Positions 1 through 11,514 of a stretch of 64,000 bases of DNA are shown in pieces (position 1 is the first letter of the stretch; each line of letters opens with the position of its first letter). Both the position numbers and the translations under genes were made by a program. Below the pieces are notes generated by a model that was given only the letters and a program-made list of their open reading frames with translations, was not told the DNA's origin and searched no databases. Location: contig NC_084892.1 in the NCBI RefSeq assembly GCF_958979055.1, positions 5,225,501-5,289,500 of the forward strand. Direction: 5' to 3'. This DNA is from Alnus glutinosa (lineage: Eukaryota > Streptophyta > Magnoliopsida > Fagales > Betulaceae).

Positions 1-29
1 TGTACAAAAATTGTGTAAGAAACATTACT
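1..29. repeat. Truncated end of a short inverted-repeat MITE
   Basis: The first 29 bases closely match the right end of the small MITE at about 2791-3015 (shared core AAAAATTGTGTAAGA and CATTACT). The window therefore opens inside another copy of that family. The remaining bases to 852 are AT-rich and hold no gene or clear element. Confidence 0.55.
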
Positions 30-825
30 CGACTAAAAAACATAACTTTAGACCATCAATTTTCGTGTCGATCTTGTATTATCTTATTGGCTGATTAAAA
101 AACATTACTTTTCTTGTGGATCTTGTATAATCTTTTTGGCTGATTTAAAAACATTACTTTAGACCATTAATTTTCTTGTGGTTCTTATATCATACTTTTT
201 ATCAACCCATCTTTATTTTAGTCTTTTTTTTTTTGTTTTCTTGTCGTATCCATGGGCACGCTCAAACGGTCAAACCTTTGAATGTTGTCTAACAGACACG
301 AAAGAAGATTGAATACGTTTGTTTAACTGTTCTGGATAATTTTATTTTATTATTATTTTTTTTTGGAAATGTGTTTTTATGTAACATAAATATGAAAATC
401 GTTTTGTGTTTGGACCGTTTGTTAATGTTTTAAAAACAAACAAAAATTTTAACAAATTAACAAATTAAAAATTTTAAAATTTTCTACAAACAATTTCTAT
501 CCTTTTTTTAATAGTTAAAGATTTAATTTCATTCTTTTTTTAGCATAAAAAAATAAAAAATAAATAAACCGTTGAAAAAAATTCATATATGCTGTGGTGT
601 TTTTTACATTACTAATTTCAAATCGGTCTTTATTATGTATTCCTGTGGGCAAAATAAATAGAATAATGACTCAATGCCACCAAAATATACAACTTTTTAC
701 CACCTTACCTATGTGGAAAGGTGATTCCCCACTACTTTTTGAGTTTTTTTATTTTTTAAAAATAAATTAAGGTGAGGGACTACTTTACCACATAGACAAA
801 GTGGTGAAAAGTTGTATATATAAGT

Positions 826-860
<35 letters not shown>

Positions 861-863
<3 letters not shown>

Positions 864-1049
864 TGGCGGAGCCAGGATTTTGGTTTAGGGGGGTCAAGAT
901 TTTTATTTTTTATTTTTATATATTTTTATGAATAAAAAAACTAAATTTAAACAAAAATTGATTAAAAATATTAAAAAAATATAACTAAAAAAATTCAATT
1001 ATTGTTCAAAACATATAAATGTAACATACAATTTATTCTGTCACGCCTA

Positions 1050-1086
<37 letters not shown>

Positions 1087-1290
1087 TAGATATGTCATTC
1101 AAATTTAGTCTTTATCACGAGGATGGTATTAAAAAAAAAATTCTTAAGCAAAGATATGTTTGTATATTTGTTAAATCTACCTCAGCACGAGCTCATTTAG
1201 AATTTGATTGGAGCATAATAAAATTATTATTGTTCTTCATAATTTCAGGTAATTACAATTATATATTTCATAAAATTAAAATTTGTAAGC

Positions 1291-1380
<90 letters not shown>

Positions 1381-2028
1381 TTTAATTGAGAAATCTAAAT
1401 TTAAAATCTCAATCAAAATTAAATTTTGATTACATACTTGAAAATTTTTAAGAAATGTGAAATTCAAAAAGCAATTGATTTGAATTATTAAACACTTAGA
1501 ATAAAAAAGAATTGGACTACTGACGTTTATACGTTTTGAATAAAAAATAATTTTTTAAGTTGTTAAAGGAGTTTAAAGGGTTGGACTTTTGAAAAGTTTT
1601 GAAATTTGGTCTCTCAATCTCAACCAAACCCACTGGCCCGCTGCTGTTTTGTTTTTTCCTAAACCCACCAACACCTCAAATGAAAGAAGTAAACGGTACT
1701 TGAAAGAAGCCCACTCCACAAAAAGTCCCACGACACACATTTATTTAAACGGTGTGTTTAAAGGGCACCGTCCTGTTCATCTTCTTCTTCCCCATTTTCA
1801 CATACAGTCCAACGACAATACCTAAACCTAAAATCCTGAAATACTGAAACTGTGGCAGAAAATCGTTTGCCCCTGAAGTTTGGTGACTGGATTTCGATTG
1901 TCCCTGATTTGCAGTTTGAGAGTGGGCAAACAAGGCATCTAGAGGTTTTTCTACCATGGGTAAGAAATATTTTTGGAGGTTGAGGGGGGGCATGTGCCCC
2001 CTCTCGACCCCCCCTGGCTCCGCCCCTG
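861..2028. mobile_element. Non-autonomous hAT-like DNA transposon
   Basis: The ends are inverted repeats: CAGTGGCGGAGCCAGG on the left, and on the right the complement of CAGGGGCGGAGCCAGG. It is flanked on both sides by TATATATA, which fits an 8-bp hAT target duplication, although the (TA)n context makes that count uncertain. It is about 1.17 kb long with no transposase. The interior holds a T34 run near 1052-1085 and a pure (TA)n tract at 1296-1375. The same terminal motif recurs in the short element at 48865-49029, whose 8-bp duplication is unambiguous. Confidence 0.75.
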
Positions 2029-2416
2029 TATATATATATATATATATATATATATGCCCCCCAACACTTTGGAATCTCAAAGAAGCATGCACCCGCACAT
2101 AACAATATATACGTCACCCTTGCTCTGAACGGCACGCCCATTAAAAGAACCAGGACCACAATTATGGCCTTATTGAAGAAGTTAATTGTGTACGACGTGA
2201 AGCCGTCGGTACTCTCACCAAATCACGCAAATTTTATGCATAAATTAATGGTAGACCCTTGTATTGTGCCCACTGATAATTTTAAAATGGTACTGCTACA
2301 ACCCTACAACAAATTATTATTTTTATTCATAAATAAACATTATGACCACTGGCCACCTTGGTATTAAAATGATCCACTTTTCCTTTCTAAATATGTTGAT
2401 CAGAAATTTTTATTTT

Positions 2417-3065
2417 AGGGATAACTTCACATAAGGGTATCAAATTATCAGTTATTTTAAAAAAAATGATACTGAATTTTCAAACGTCTCAATAAAGTGG
2501 AATCCGTTAGAATTTGCTATTAAGTCCAGCTAAAATTTTCAAAATACTCCTGTGTTTATTTTTTTAAAAATATTTAATTTTTTTTTTCAAAGATTTAGGC
2601 ATAAGTATTTTTACAAATTTCGTTAAATTCTGATCAACACCTAAATCTTAGTAAATTTTCTTTTTCCTAAAAAAATAAGAGGTATTTTGACATAATTTAA
2701 CAGCAAATCCTAAGGTATTACCCTTTCTTGAGACGTTTGGAAACTTGAATACCCTAATTTGAGACTTTTGGAAGTTCAGTGTCATTTTTTCAAAGAGTAA
2801 TGTTTCTTGCACAACTCTTACACAACTTTAACAACTTTTTTTTAAGATCGACCATTGAATATTCATGGCCGACATGTAGGAAAACAAATTCAATATTGAA
2901 TATTCATGGCCGACATGTAGGAAAACAAATTCAATGGTTAGTCATAAAAAAAAAAAATAATAATAATAATTAGAGTTGTGCAAAAATTGTGTAAGAGTTG
3001 TATAAGAATCATTACTTTTTTTAAAAACGGCCGATAATTCGATACCCTTTTGTGAAGTTATCCCT
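2417..3065. mobile_element. Long-inverted-repeat MITE split by a second MITE
   Basis: The left end AGGGATAACTTCACATAAGG is mirrored at the right end (CCTTTTGTGAAGTTATCCCT), and the inverted match continues for about 70 bases on each side. The right arm is interrupted by a smaller MITE (about 2791-3015). There is no coding content. The long terminal repeats suggest a Mutator-type MITE, but no clean 9-bp flank duplication was seen. Confidence 0.6.
2791..3015. mobile_element. Small MITE nested in a larger MITE
   Basis: It has roughly 30-base inverted ends (AGTAATG.TTCTT.CACAACTC on the left, its complement on the right). The interior carries a perfect head-to-tail duplication of about 39 bases at 2857-2934 containing TTCATGGCCGACATGTAGG. 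The same end is found at positions 1-29. Superfamily is not assigned. Confidence 0.6.
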
Positions 3066-3338
3066 TTCTTTTACTAAGTATATTAAATTAATATGTATTA
3101 TTGTAACACATTTAATTTTTACATATATTTTTAAAAATTTATGTGAAATCACATGCTTTATTGAAAATACATTTGAGAATCATATACTCTATGAACACAT
3201 GTTATTTTAATAGATAGGGTTTGAGAACTTTTTTTATTATTATTTTTTTTTTTCAATCCAGCTCGGAGGAAAACTTTGCCCATATAAAATATGCATGATA
3301 GCTATTATGATTTTTTTTTTTTTTTTTCCCCTATAATC

Positions 3339-3546
3339 CTATAACGACCCAAGGAAAAGCGCTAGCTACGTCTGCGCTATCACCCCAAAAGGACTAATCA
3401 ATTTGAAGCTTCCTTAGAATCCATTATAAAGTCCAGTTTCACCTAGTAACTAGATAATGTGGGACTTGGCACCCATGAATATCTATATAACTACTTACTC
3501 TATGTGAACTATTCATCTCTTCCCAATATGGGACTAGGGTGTTACA
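3339..3546 (-). repeat. Candidate solo LTR or TRIM-like repeat
   Basis: Read on the minus strand it begins TGTAACACCC and ends near GGGTCGTTATAG, about 208 bases, consistent with an old LTR-like unit whose last bases have drifted. A more diverged relative lies at about 48300-48437. No coding or primer-binding sequence accompanies it, so family assignment is weak. Confidence 0.35.
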
Positions 3547-4279
3547 AATCTAATTTGGAAGAAAAATATATCCATATGAAAATGTGCATGATAACTAGCT
3601 ATTAATTGTTCTTTTAGAACGTTGCTATAGTCATTGTTGGAGAATTATACTTCAAATTATTAGATTAGGCCTTGGAGATGGATCGGCATTGTAAAATGAA
3701 CAGTTCAAGACAGGTCATAAGCCCATTAACTAATGGGGTTGGATAGGCTAAAAAATCCCTTTATGAGGCCCAATAGTATTGAGGATCTAAACGAGTAACG
3801 GTCAGACACTTAGATATCCGACCAAGATACTTGGGGGATGCTCGGAGAGGAAGAACTCCTCATTTATGACAAGCCATGCTCATTTATTATACGTGATATC
3901 AACCAGTCCAATTGTGTTTGGGTACAGAGAGAACAACAGCGTCTCGCGCCGCTGCTAATGTTAGTCTTTGAAATCATAAATGGTTAACACCTAATTTGGC
4001 CACGAGCATTAATTCTATTTTTTCATCTCTCTCTCTATCTCTCTCTCTCAAAACAACAACTAACTTAACCATCAGAGGAGGCATCGTCGGCCAACCCTAG
4101 ACGGGTCTTTCTCTGTTTTGCAGATCCAAATCCACTGATTCAACTGACTTCTTCGGGCCCTCACTGCTAGAAAGACTATCCTGCAATTGACACATCATCA
4201 ATAGGAAACTGTACCAACAGTCATGTTCAGTGTGGTTCAACAAAAATGAACTGTATTGGCAGGGACAAAACTACATATA
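3547..4279. other. Gene-free repetitive stretch
   Basis: No open frame with recognisable homology. It holds a CT-rich tract near 4024-4050. Short similarities to the region upstream of the third U2 gene (GCATGATAACTA near 3586, TTTTAGAACG near 3612) suggest remnants of the U2-bearing duplicated unit. Confidence 0.4.
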
Positions 4280-5003
4280 GAGGAGCAAGGTGGGCTATAG
4301 CTCCCTTGGTTTTCAATTGTTGTTTCATAAAATGTTTATTAACTTAAGAATAAAAATTTCCTACAAATCGGTTTGTAGAAAATTTTCTACAACCCACATA
4401 TAAAAATGACATATATCTTTTAAACATGTGACAATCACATATTTTTTTTTTTAATAATGCTATTAAAAAGGTAAGGAAGAAGCACATGCTATTTAAATAA
4501 CATGTGTTCCTCACATGCCGAAAGACACATGTCCATAACTTAAATATATATGTATTTTTTTTTCTTTTTTTCTTTTTGCTTAAAAACTAAATTTTTGGTC
4601 TCTATCAAAATTAAGCTCGACTCCTCGTTCAAGTTTTGTCTCTTGAATGGGAAATTATGGTTTCACCCATAATGATCCGTGGATGTTGTACCCCATTATT
4701 ATAGGAATAAGAGTTATGGTTTGTTAATTGGATAGTGTCAAGACTCAAAAAAGACATAAATTTTCCTTATATCATTACTCATGTCCAACATTTTGTCCCA
4801 ACTTCGTCTTGACCTGCAAATAATAATAAAAAAACACTCAACAGACATCATGTATCTGAATAGCCTAGAAGGCAGCACAGCCAATGAAAGCAAGAGATCC
4901 TTCGCAAAGGCTTGCTAGGACTTGGGAATGCCTCGAAACCAAATGGTTTGATGCCCAAGACGTGTACATGTTGGTCTTTGAAAACGATGCCCGGAAGCTT
5001 TTA

Positions 5004-5056
5004 GTCCCACACCGAAAGAATAAAGAGAAGCTGGAAGTGAACTTTGGCTATAAAAG
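5004..5056 (+). promoter_or_regulatory. U2 snRNA promoter A: USE and TATA box
   Basis: The plant upstream sequence element GTCCCACACCG is at 5004-5014 and TATAAAAG at 5049-5056, separated by 34 bases, with the RNA start 32 bases after the TATA start. This USE/TATA spacing of about three to four helical turns is the known hallmark of RNA polymerase II snRNA genes in dicots. Confidence 0.9.
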
Positions 5057-5080
5057 AAAAACGGAGACATTGAACAAAGC

Positions 5081-5276
5081 ATACCTTTCTCGGCCTTTTG
5101 GCTAAGATCAAGTGTAGTATCTGTTCTTATCAGTTTAATATCTGATATGTGGCCCATCGGGTCACACGATATTAAATTAATTTCTTGAGGGGGAAGGCCC
5201 ACCACAGTAGCTTGCTACTGGGGCCTTCGAGCGTCGCCCATGCGTTGCACTACTGCACGGGCCTGGCGCACCCCAC
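5081..5276 (+). ncRNA. U2: U2 spliceosomal snRNA, copy A
   Basis: Begins ATACCTTTCTCGGCCTTTTG and includes the branch-site-pairing GTAGTA, an Sm-like ATTTCTTGAGG and the 3' hairpins. Length is set at about 196 nt by comparison with Arabidopsis U2. In the third hairpin this copy is fully Watson-Crick paired (GAAGGCCC with GGGCCTTC, AGTAGC with GCTACT). Just downstream AGTTCAA (5285-5291) matches the plant snRNA 3'-end box AGTNNAA. It forms the branch-site-recognising core of the U2 snRNP in the nucleus. Promoter and RNA both look functional. Confidence 0.93.
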
Positions 5277-5299
5277 CCAAACTTAGTTCAAAGCTTTTT

Positions 5300-5958
5300 C
5301 TTTGCTTAATTTTGCTGCTGAGTTTAAGAATGAACAATCCAGTTCTTGTGGGCATCATCTCTCATTTGGAATCCAAGCATTCTTTTTAACTGGATCCCGT
5401 TCCTCAGTATCTAAGTGGGTTAAAACACAAAGCTACGTTCTTTGATGTCAAATCTACACAAATTTATTGGAAAAATTGAAGGCATTTTTTATTCAACATA
5501 TATAGACTCTTTGGGAGGAATAAAATTGGGTTACTTTGAAATCCTCTCATTTATTTGCTTCGACGAATTCTCTGTTCTCGCTTTTCATTTTCACCCTATA
5601 CACGGTCCGGCTCCTGCATAACGAGAATAGAACAATTGGTTGCGGCTAAGAAGCAGCAACCACGTTAATAAGAGCTAAAATTACGCCACACATTCACAAA
5701 GAGATGATCCCAAACGCCTTTCCAATTGATAAGGCAAGCGAAATCATTCAAAACAAGCTCTAGGTCAATTGTGGAAAATGTCACCTATATATATATACCA
5801 TACGGTTTTGTCACATATACATATGCATGTGAGAAATTTTATTTAACTAAGTTTATTAAATTGACATGTATTTCTTATAATATTTAGTTCTTCTATACGT
5901 TTTTAAAAATGCATGTGAAATCACACACTTTATTAAAAATGCATGTATGAATCATATA
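5300..5958. other. Gene-free interval
   Basis: AT-rich, no recognisable coding sequence. From about 5850 it resembles 3090-3190 (GTGAAATCACA, CTTTATT.AAAAT), the upstream part of the duplicated U2 unit. Confidence 0.4.
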
Positions 5959-5966
5959 TTCTAAGG

Positions 5967-7135
5967 CAGGGCGGTTCAATATATTTTAAGGCTTAAAGCG
6001 AGAATTTTAAACGAGGCTTCTAAGGATTTTTTTTTTTCCTATTCTATGTGGGAATTTTAGAGTCTCCTAATAGGAGAGAAAATGCACTATATTTTTGTCG
6101 GTATTAATTTTTGTCTTCTTGAGCCTCTAATTATTTATTTTTTATTAAAGTTAAAGAGTTTTCAAAGAAGATATTATGCTTCTTTTATTTTTTTCAAAGC
6201 CGTTCGATTGAGCCCCCCCCTTTTTTTTTTCTTTCAAACAAACCTATCTTTGGGGGCCTTATTTGATTGAGAAAAAACCATTTCAGCTTATGATTAGACA
6301 TTTTTTTCAAACAAACTTGTCTTTAAGGCCTTATTCCACTGGAAAAAAAAAAACCGTTTTAGATTATAATTAGGCTTTTTCTTTTCCAAATAAACTTGTT
6401 TTTGGGGCATTTTTCTACTTGGGGGCCTTAGGCAACCGCCTAACTTGCCTAGTGGATGAGCCTGAAGTAGGGGTGTAAACCCGGAGCGGGTTCCCGGGTA
6501 TTGGGTAAAAACCGGGAACCGGCTTCGGGTCCCCGGATTTTTTGCATTTAACACCCGGCCCCGGACCTGGGTACCCCGGGTAACCGGTTTTACCCGGATA
6601 CCCGGATAAAACCGGTTATCCGGTCCGGGTGGTCGGGATTAACGATCTGAGCACTGGCGTAAGCAATAAGCTACCTTAAACATTGAAACACGTACAACAA
6701 AATTAACATAGGAGTCTACAAATTTAAGCTTTGTTCAATCACAGGGAAAAAGAACAAGCACCTAAACAAATTAAGAGCTAGCCAGAAAAGTCTTGAGCTT
6801 GAGGCTACCGTAAAAGAGAAGTCTTGTTCAACCAAAGCTGCAAAGTGCAAAGCACCGAGCACGAGCCACCTATTAAGCCAAACCCCAGAAAGTCAGAAAC
6901 TCAAAGATTTTACAAAAGTTTCAAAGATTCAAGATTCTGGGCTGAAGTGCTGAACCGTCATCGGCTGAACCGCTGAACTTCGTGAAGTCGTGAAGAAGAC
7001 GATTTCTGCAGGAGCTTCAATGGGCAGAAAGTCGTCGGCTGAACGTCGTGAAGCCGTGAACTGTGAAGGAGATGAACAAGCACCTAAACAAATTCGGTTA
7101 TACCCGGTCCGAATTTACACCCCTAGCCTGAAGTG
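5967..7135. mobile_element. hAT-like element disrupted by another hAT element
   Basis: It starts CAGGGCGGTTC and is flanked by TTCTAAGG (5959-5966) and CTCTAAGG (7136-7143), a near-perfect 8-bp target duplication. The related unit at about 3190-3200 reads straight through (ATACTCTATGAACACATG), giving an independent empty site. The inner element 6468-7125 inserted only about 10 bases from the right end. Homopurine and pyrimidine tracts fill the interior and no transposase is present. Confidence 0.6.
6468..7125. mobile_element. Non-autonomous hAT element (TAGGGGTGTAAA ends)
   Basis: The terminal inverted repeats TAGGGGTGTAAA and TTTACACCCCTA are perfect, and the flanks GCCTGAAG (6460-6467 and 7126-7133) form a perfect 8-bp target duplication typical of hAT. 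The left subterminal 150 bases are rich in CCGG/CCCGG motifs. An internal 20-base segment, ACAAGCACCTAAACAAATT, occurs twice (near 6753 and 7076). No transposase. Confidence 0.85.
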
Positions 7136-7697
7136 CTCTAAGGACACATGTAATTTTAATAGATAGGGTTTGAGGAATTTTTTCCAAACCAATTTGGAGG
7201 CCATTGCTCCCTTGGTTTTCAATTTTTTTTTTTTTTTTTTTTAAATGTTATTAAGTTAAACATGTGTACTATTTTATTTTATTTTTGCTTGAAAACTATA
7301 AAATTAAGCTTGACCTCTTGTTCATACTTTTGACCCCTCGAATGAAAAATTATGGTTTCGTCCATGGCGCATTGGTCCAGATAGGTTCTGACCTACAAAA
7401 ATCTTCGGATCTGTGGATAATGTACCACATTATTAAAGGAATAAGAATAATGGTTTGTTATGTGGATGGTGTCCATCGTTTTGGACCCCCTTCCTCTTGG
7501 CCTGCAAATCATACAAAAAAAAAAAAAAAACTCCACGGACATCATGTGTCTGAAGAGCCTAGAAGGCAGCACAGCCAATGAAAGCAAGCGATCCTTCGCA
7601 AAGGCTTTGCTAGGACTTGGGAATGCATCGAAGCAAAATGGCTTGATGCCCAAAATGTGCACACGTTGGTCTTTGAAATCGATGCTCGGAAGCTTTT

Positions 7698-7749
7698 TTC
7701 CCACACCGAAAGAATGAGAGAAGCTGGATGTGAACACCGGCTATAAAAG
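7698..7749 (+). promoter_or_regulatory. U2 snRNA promoter B: USE and TATA box
   Basis: USE TTCCCACACCG at 7698-7708 (first base differs from the G of the other copies) and TATAAAAG at 7742-7749, 33 bases apart. The RNA start is 32 bases after the TATA start. About 150 bases further upstream are nearly identical to copy A. Confidence 0.88.
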
Positions 7750-7773
7750 AAAAACGGAGAAGTCGAACAAATC

Positions 7774-7969
7774 ATACCTTTCTCGGCCTTTTGGCTAAGA
7801 TCAAGTGTAGTATCTGTTCTTATCAGTTTAATATCTGATATGTGGCCCATCGGGTCACACGATATTAAATTAATTTCTTGAGGGGGAAGGCCCGCCACAG
7901 TAGCTTGCTGCTGGGGTCTTCAAGCGTCGCCCATGCGTTGCACTATTGCACGGGCCTGGCGCACCCCAC
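7774..7969 (+). ncRNA. U2: U2 spliceosomal snRNA, copy B
   Basis: The first 110 or so bases are identical to copy A, including GTAGTA and the Sm-like site. In the third hairpin it has G-U wobbles where copy A has Watson-Crick pairs (GCTGCT for GCTACT, GGGTCTTC for GGGCCTTC), so the fold is kept. AGTTGAA downstream fits the 3'-end box. Likely functional. The minus-strand open frame across this region is only an antisense shadow of the RNA gene. Confidence 0.92.
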
Positions 7970-9346
7970 CCAAACCTAGTTGAAAATTTTTTCTTCTTTT
8001 ATTTGGGATTTTGAGCTTGTAATAAATTCACAGCCCAATAACCTAGTTTCAGTTCTTGTGTGTGCATGGAGACCTGCGACAATCCAAAGCATCTAGCGGA
8101 AAAAAGGAAAAAAGAAATTAATCTCAATAAAGTCACTCTATTCTTGTTTCTTATTGATAAGCCACTTGTTTCTTACTTCAGCTCTTGATTGAATTTCTGA
8201 CCTATTGATGATTCTATAATGTTATTATTAAAGCTAAAATTTAGTCTAGGCTATATACTCTTATGTAAATTAAACATATCAACCAGAATCGCCATTAGAC
8301 TTCAATACCATCACTACACAAAAAATTTAAAAGGTAGATTAAAAAAATTTGAAAAAATTGAGATTAAAGTGGGAAATAAGTGTGGTGTATAACACTACTC
8401 ATTTACTTTTTAGAGGACCATACGATATATCGATGGGCTGTAAGGCCGGTCTGCTAAGAAAGCTTAAGGGGGCCTAAAAGATATACATATCAGTCTACTG
8501 AAAGGCCCATATACTGATGGGCATACACGACAAATCCAGATTCTTATGGTTTGATCAGCATACTAATCAACAAAAGAATTAAGAAACTATTGGAGGACCA
8601 TACTACATGCCAAAGGGCCTCTAAAGCTTGACTATTAAGAAAGCTCAACGAGGCCTAACAGATATACATACCAGTGAGGTCAAGACCATATTTGGACCAA
8701 GCTTGGTAGATAAGTCACAAGTCTACACCATATTTGAGACTTACAACAAGATGCACCTTTGTCTTAATGGAATACATAACAGTCGATCCTCTCCTGCTAG
8801 GTCAAATAGCAACATCCCATGTAAGAAATCACCCAATCTATATATAGAGGGCAAAACTCCTCTATCGGCCAAGTAATGACTCACTCACCCTTTCAGGCAC
8901 TCACACCTATTTTATTGATCCCTATGCACCACCATACTACCATAGGCATTCTCTTACATTTTGCGTACTACTAGACACATTTTTTCAAGCTTTACACTCT
9001 CATTGAGGGCTTTTACTGGCTTGGGAGTTGAAGTGCCTCCAGTTTTTTTGGAACCAACAAACTTTTTTGATGACCTCTTTCTTATTTTGCCAAAAAAAAA
9101 AAAAGAACAACCTCCTCCCTAAAAGACAGTTTGAGGTTAATGATACAAATTATATTGAAAAAGGTACTCGTAGAGAATGATGCTTTTCTTCTTCTTATTT
9201 TTCTTTTTTTGCTAATATTATCAGTTATTTTAGATTATTGAGGACACCATAGTCGCACAGTCTCACACCCTTACAATTATTATTTTTCCCTTTTATTTTT
9301 ATTTTTTATATCTTATTCTGAACCTTAGGCCTTACGCCCCCACGGT

Positions 9347-9377
<31 letters not shown>

Positions 9378-9646
9378 CTTATCTTATTCCATATATAAAT
9401 GTAGGTCACTTATGCCTCCCATGCCCCTAAGTCTCACTGTTGTGACTTGTATTTTATGATATACTAGCTTATAACTCGCGCAATGCATGAAATTTTAAGG
9501 AAGAACTCAATTTTTTTATTTTTTTTTTATTTTTTGTATATATATTAAATAGACTGGTTCAATACTTAAAAGACCGGTTTAACTACTAAAAAGTATAAGT
9601 TCATGCCACATATCACAATTTTATGTCATTCTAAGTAAGAAGTCAG

Positions 9647-9687
<41 letters not shown>

Positions 9688-10430
9688 CAAGAATTATTAT
9701 TAACAATATATTGAACTTGATTATGATTGTATTGAAATTGGGATAGGGAATCATCCCATGCCCAAAGTGCAGTGCACATGAGGAATTGTAGGGACTGTGA
9801 GAGGGGTTCCTACACCCCGGCAACTTGCTCGGATAAAAGGATCAATCAGAGCTCTCTCCCAATTCTAGGAAGCAAGGAGAATTTCTTGAATCTTCAATTA
9901 TAAGGAATCTCAATTCTTGAACTAGATTATAAATTTTTGGTCAAGTTAGGCACACACTGTTTCTTTCTTTTTTTTTTCTTTTTTTTTTTTCCTATTTTGC
10001 CTCACCCAATTTACTAAGTTATGAATTTGGGCTACTTAGGCTTAGCAGGTCCTCGAGAGAAATCAGGGTCAATTGAAGAAGATGGCAAAAAAAGACATGC
10101 CAAAGGGGTTCGAACCCACCACTCGACCTGCCTCATCTAAGTTTAAGAAATCAAAGCTAGTGGAGTGGATGAGTTACTTATACCACAAAAGTGCCCGAAC
10201 CAAGCGAACATATATATGCAGGAAGTTAGGAGTGAGGTGTCAATAGCAGCAGTGAGAGTGGAAGGAAGCTTTGCTTCATTTTATTTTTGGATCGTCACTA
10301 GGAACTAGGAAAATGGAAGCATAAACTTACGAGTCATGTTCTAAATGCACTTCCTTTCTCCATTTCGACAAGCATTTGTTTTGTAGAGATTAGACCGAGA
10401 CACAGTGCTGGGCTGGGCAAAACCCAAATA
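7970..10430. other. Gene-free repeat-rich interval
   Basis: No gene recognised. About 8262-8340 recurs at 12926-13005 (AAACATATCA, CATCACTACACAAAAA). About 8400-9060, with paired internal repeats and a stretch ending in TTTTTTTGGAACCAACAAAC, resembles a degraded LTR-retrotransposon end, at low confidence. There is a run of 30 C at 9349-9378 and (TA)n at about 9649-9685. A GGGTTCGAACCC motif near 10109 lacks the rest of a tRNA. Confidence 0.45.
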
Positions 10431-10639
10431 TTAATGGTTCTTTTGCTCAAACCCAGATTAAGAAAAACTTTTTTCGGTACGAAAATTCGCATGATAACTA
10501 TTGATTGTTGTTTTAGAACGAATCATGTGGTTGCGATTCCCTTTAATGCTATGGTGTCTAGTGTGATTCAACAAAATGGTTTTGATGCCCAAGATGAGCA
10601 CATGTTAGTCTCTGAAATCGATGTCAGGAAGCTTTTTTA

Positions 10640-10691
10640 GTCCCACACTGAAAGAATAAGAGCAGCTAGACGTGAACATTGGCTATAAAAG
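10640..10691 (+). promoter_or_regulatory. U2 snRNA promoter C: USE and TATA box
   Basis: USE GTCCCACACTG at 10640-10650 (one change from the CACACCG of copies A and D) and TATAAAAG at 10684-10691, 33 bases apart, with the RNA start 32 bases downstream of the TATA start. Confidence 0.87.
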
Positions 10692-10715
10692 AAAAACGGA
10701 TGCGTCAAGCAAAGC

Positions 10716-10911
10716 ATACCTTTCTCGGCCTTTTGGCTAAGATCAAGTGTAGTATCTGTTCTTATCAGTTTAATATCTGATATGTGGCCCATCGGGTCAC
10801 ACGATATTAAATTAATTTCTTGAGGGGGAAGGCCCGCCACAGTAGCTTGCTGCTGGGGTCTTCAAGCGTCGCCCATGCGTTGCACTATTGCACGAGCCTG
10901 GCGCACCCCAC
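10716..10911 (+). ncRNA. U2: U2 spliceosomal snRNA, copy C
   Basis: Same 5' region as the other copies and the same wobble-containing third hairpin as copy B. It uniquely has A at 10895 where the others have G, turning GCACGGGC into GCACGAGC. This breaks one G-C pair at the base of the last hairpin (GCCC with GGGC). The downstream 3'-end box is also weaker (AGTATAT). It is probably still a U2 gene but the least convincing of the four. Confidence 0.85.
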
Positions 10912-11514
10912 CCAAACCTAGTATATAACTTTTTCGAAGTTTCATTGGCCTACTGACCTTACCCGGAATTCAAAGCATTATTTTCAATCTTCTACTTGCA
11001 TTAGGACCAAATTAATATCGACAAATAAAAGAAAAAAGGAAAACTCCAATAACTGAATTTATTGGACCCAACCTTTAATTCAGACCATCTTTTACAGTCA
11101 ATCAATCTTCTTATTTCATTCTAATGAACCAACTCACAAACCACCCTACCTCTCACAGCCAATGCTGTCTTTGGATTCCACGGAGTCACTGTTGGAATCC
11201 ACTGAGTCATTGTCGAAGTCCACAGCCGGAATCTGCCCGGTTTTAGATAGATGAGAAGAGAGAGATAAAGAGATTGGGTTTGGCTAGATCTGTGCCAGTT
11301 TGAGAGGTTAGGTTTGGTTAGATTTGTGTCGATCTAGAGGTTGGGGCAGGGTTTTGATGCTTGTGATGGTGTTTGTAGTGGTGAGATCCATCATGGTCTT
11401 CTTTGTAGACGACCTTGTTGTTGAAGGCCTTATGCACGTTTTGGTACTGGGGAACCTCGGGGAGCATAATATGAATCATTTCCATTATGTGAAGATGAGA
11501 ATGGTGATCCTAGG
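10912..11514. other. Gene-free interval downstream of U2-C
   Basis: The first 60 bases resemble the region after U2-D (TTCATTGG.CTACTGA). The rest holds no recognised gene. An open stretch at 11324-11533 has no recognisable similarity and low-complexity valine-rich content, and is treated as chance. Confidence 0.4.

Larger units (their letters stand above)
4280..5300 (+). repeat. Duplicated unit carrying U2 gene A
   Basis: This segment aligns by eye with about 7190-8000. Shared landmarks in order are GCTCCCTTGGTTTTCAATT, TTATGGTTT(C), GGAATAAGA, GACATCATG, AGCCTAGAAGGCAGCACAG and the U2 gene with its promoter. Homology further upstream (about 3085-3240 against 5870-5960 plus 7140-7190) indicates the original unit was over 2 kb. 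The U2 gene therefore moved as part of a DNA segment rather than as a retrocopy. Confidence 0.7.

Noticed and set aside
1002-1376. Open frame of 124 codons with poly-Phe and Tyr-Ile repeats
   Set aside because: Produced by a T run and a (TA)n tract inside a hAT element.
3339-3546. Assignment to the Cassandra TRIM family
   Set aside because: The characteristic 5S-rRNA-like segment of Cassandra LTRs is not visible.
7542-7898. Minus-strand open frame sharing a protein with 4915-5205, 10637-10840 and 20890-21093
   Set aside because: It is the antisense of the U2 snRNA genes. The shared 'protein' simply reflects RNA conservation.
10100-10125. GGGTTCGAACCC resembling a tRNA T arm
   Set aside because: No acceptor stem, D arm or anticodon arm at the right distance.
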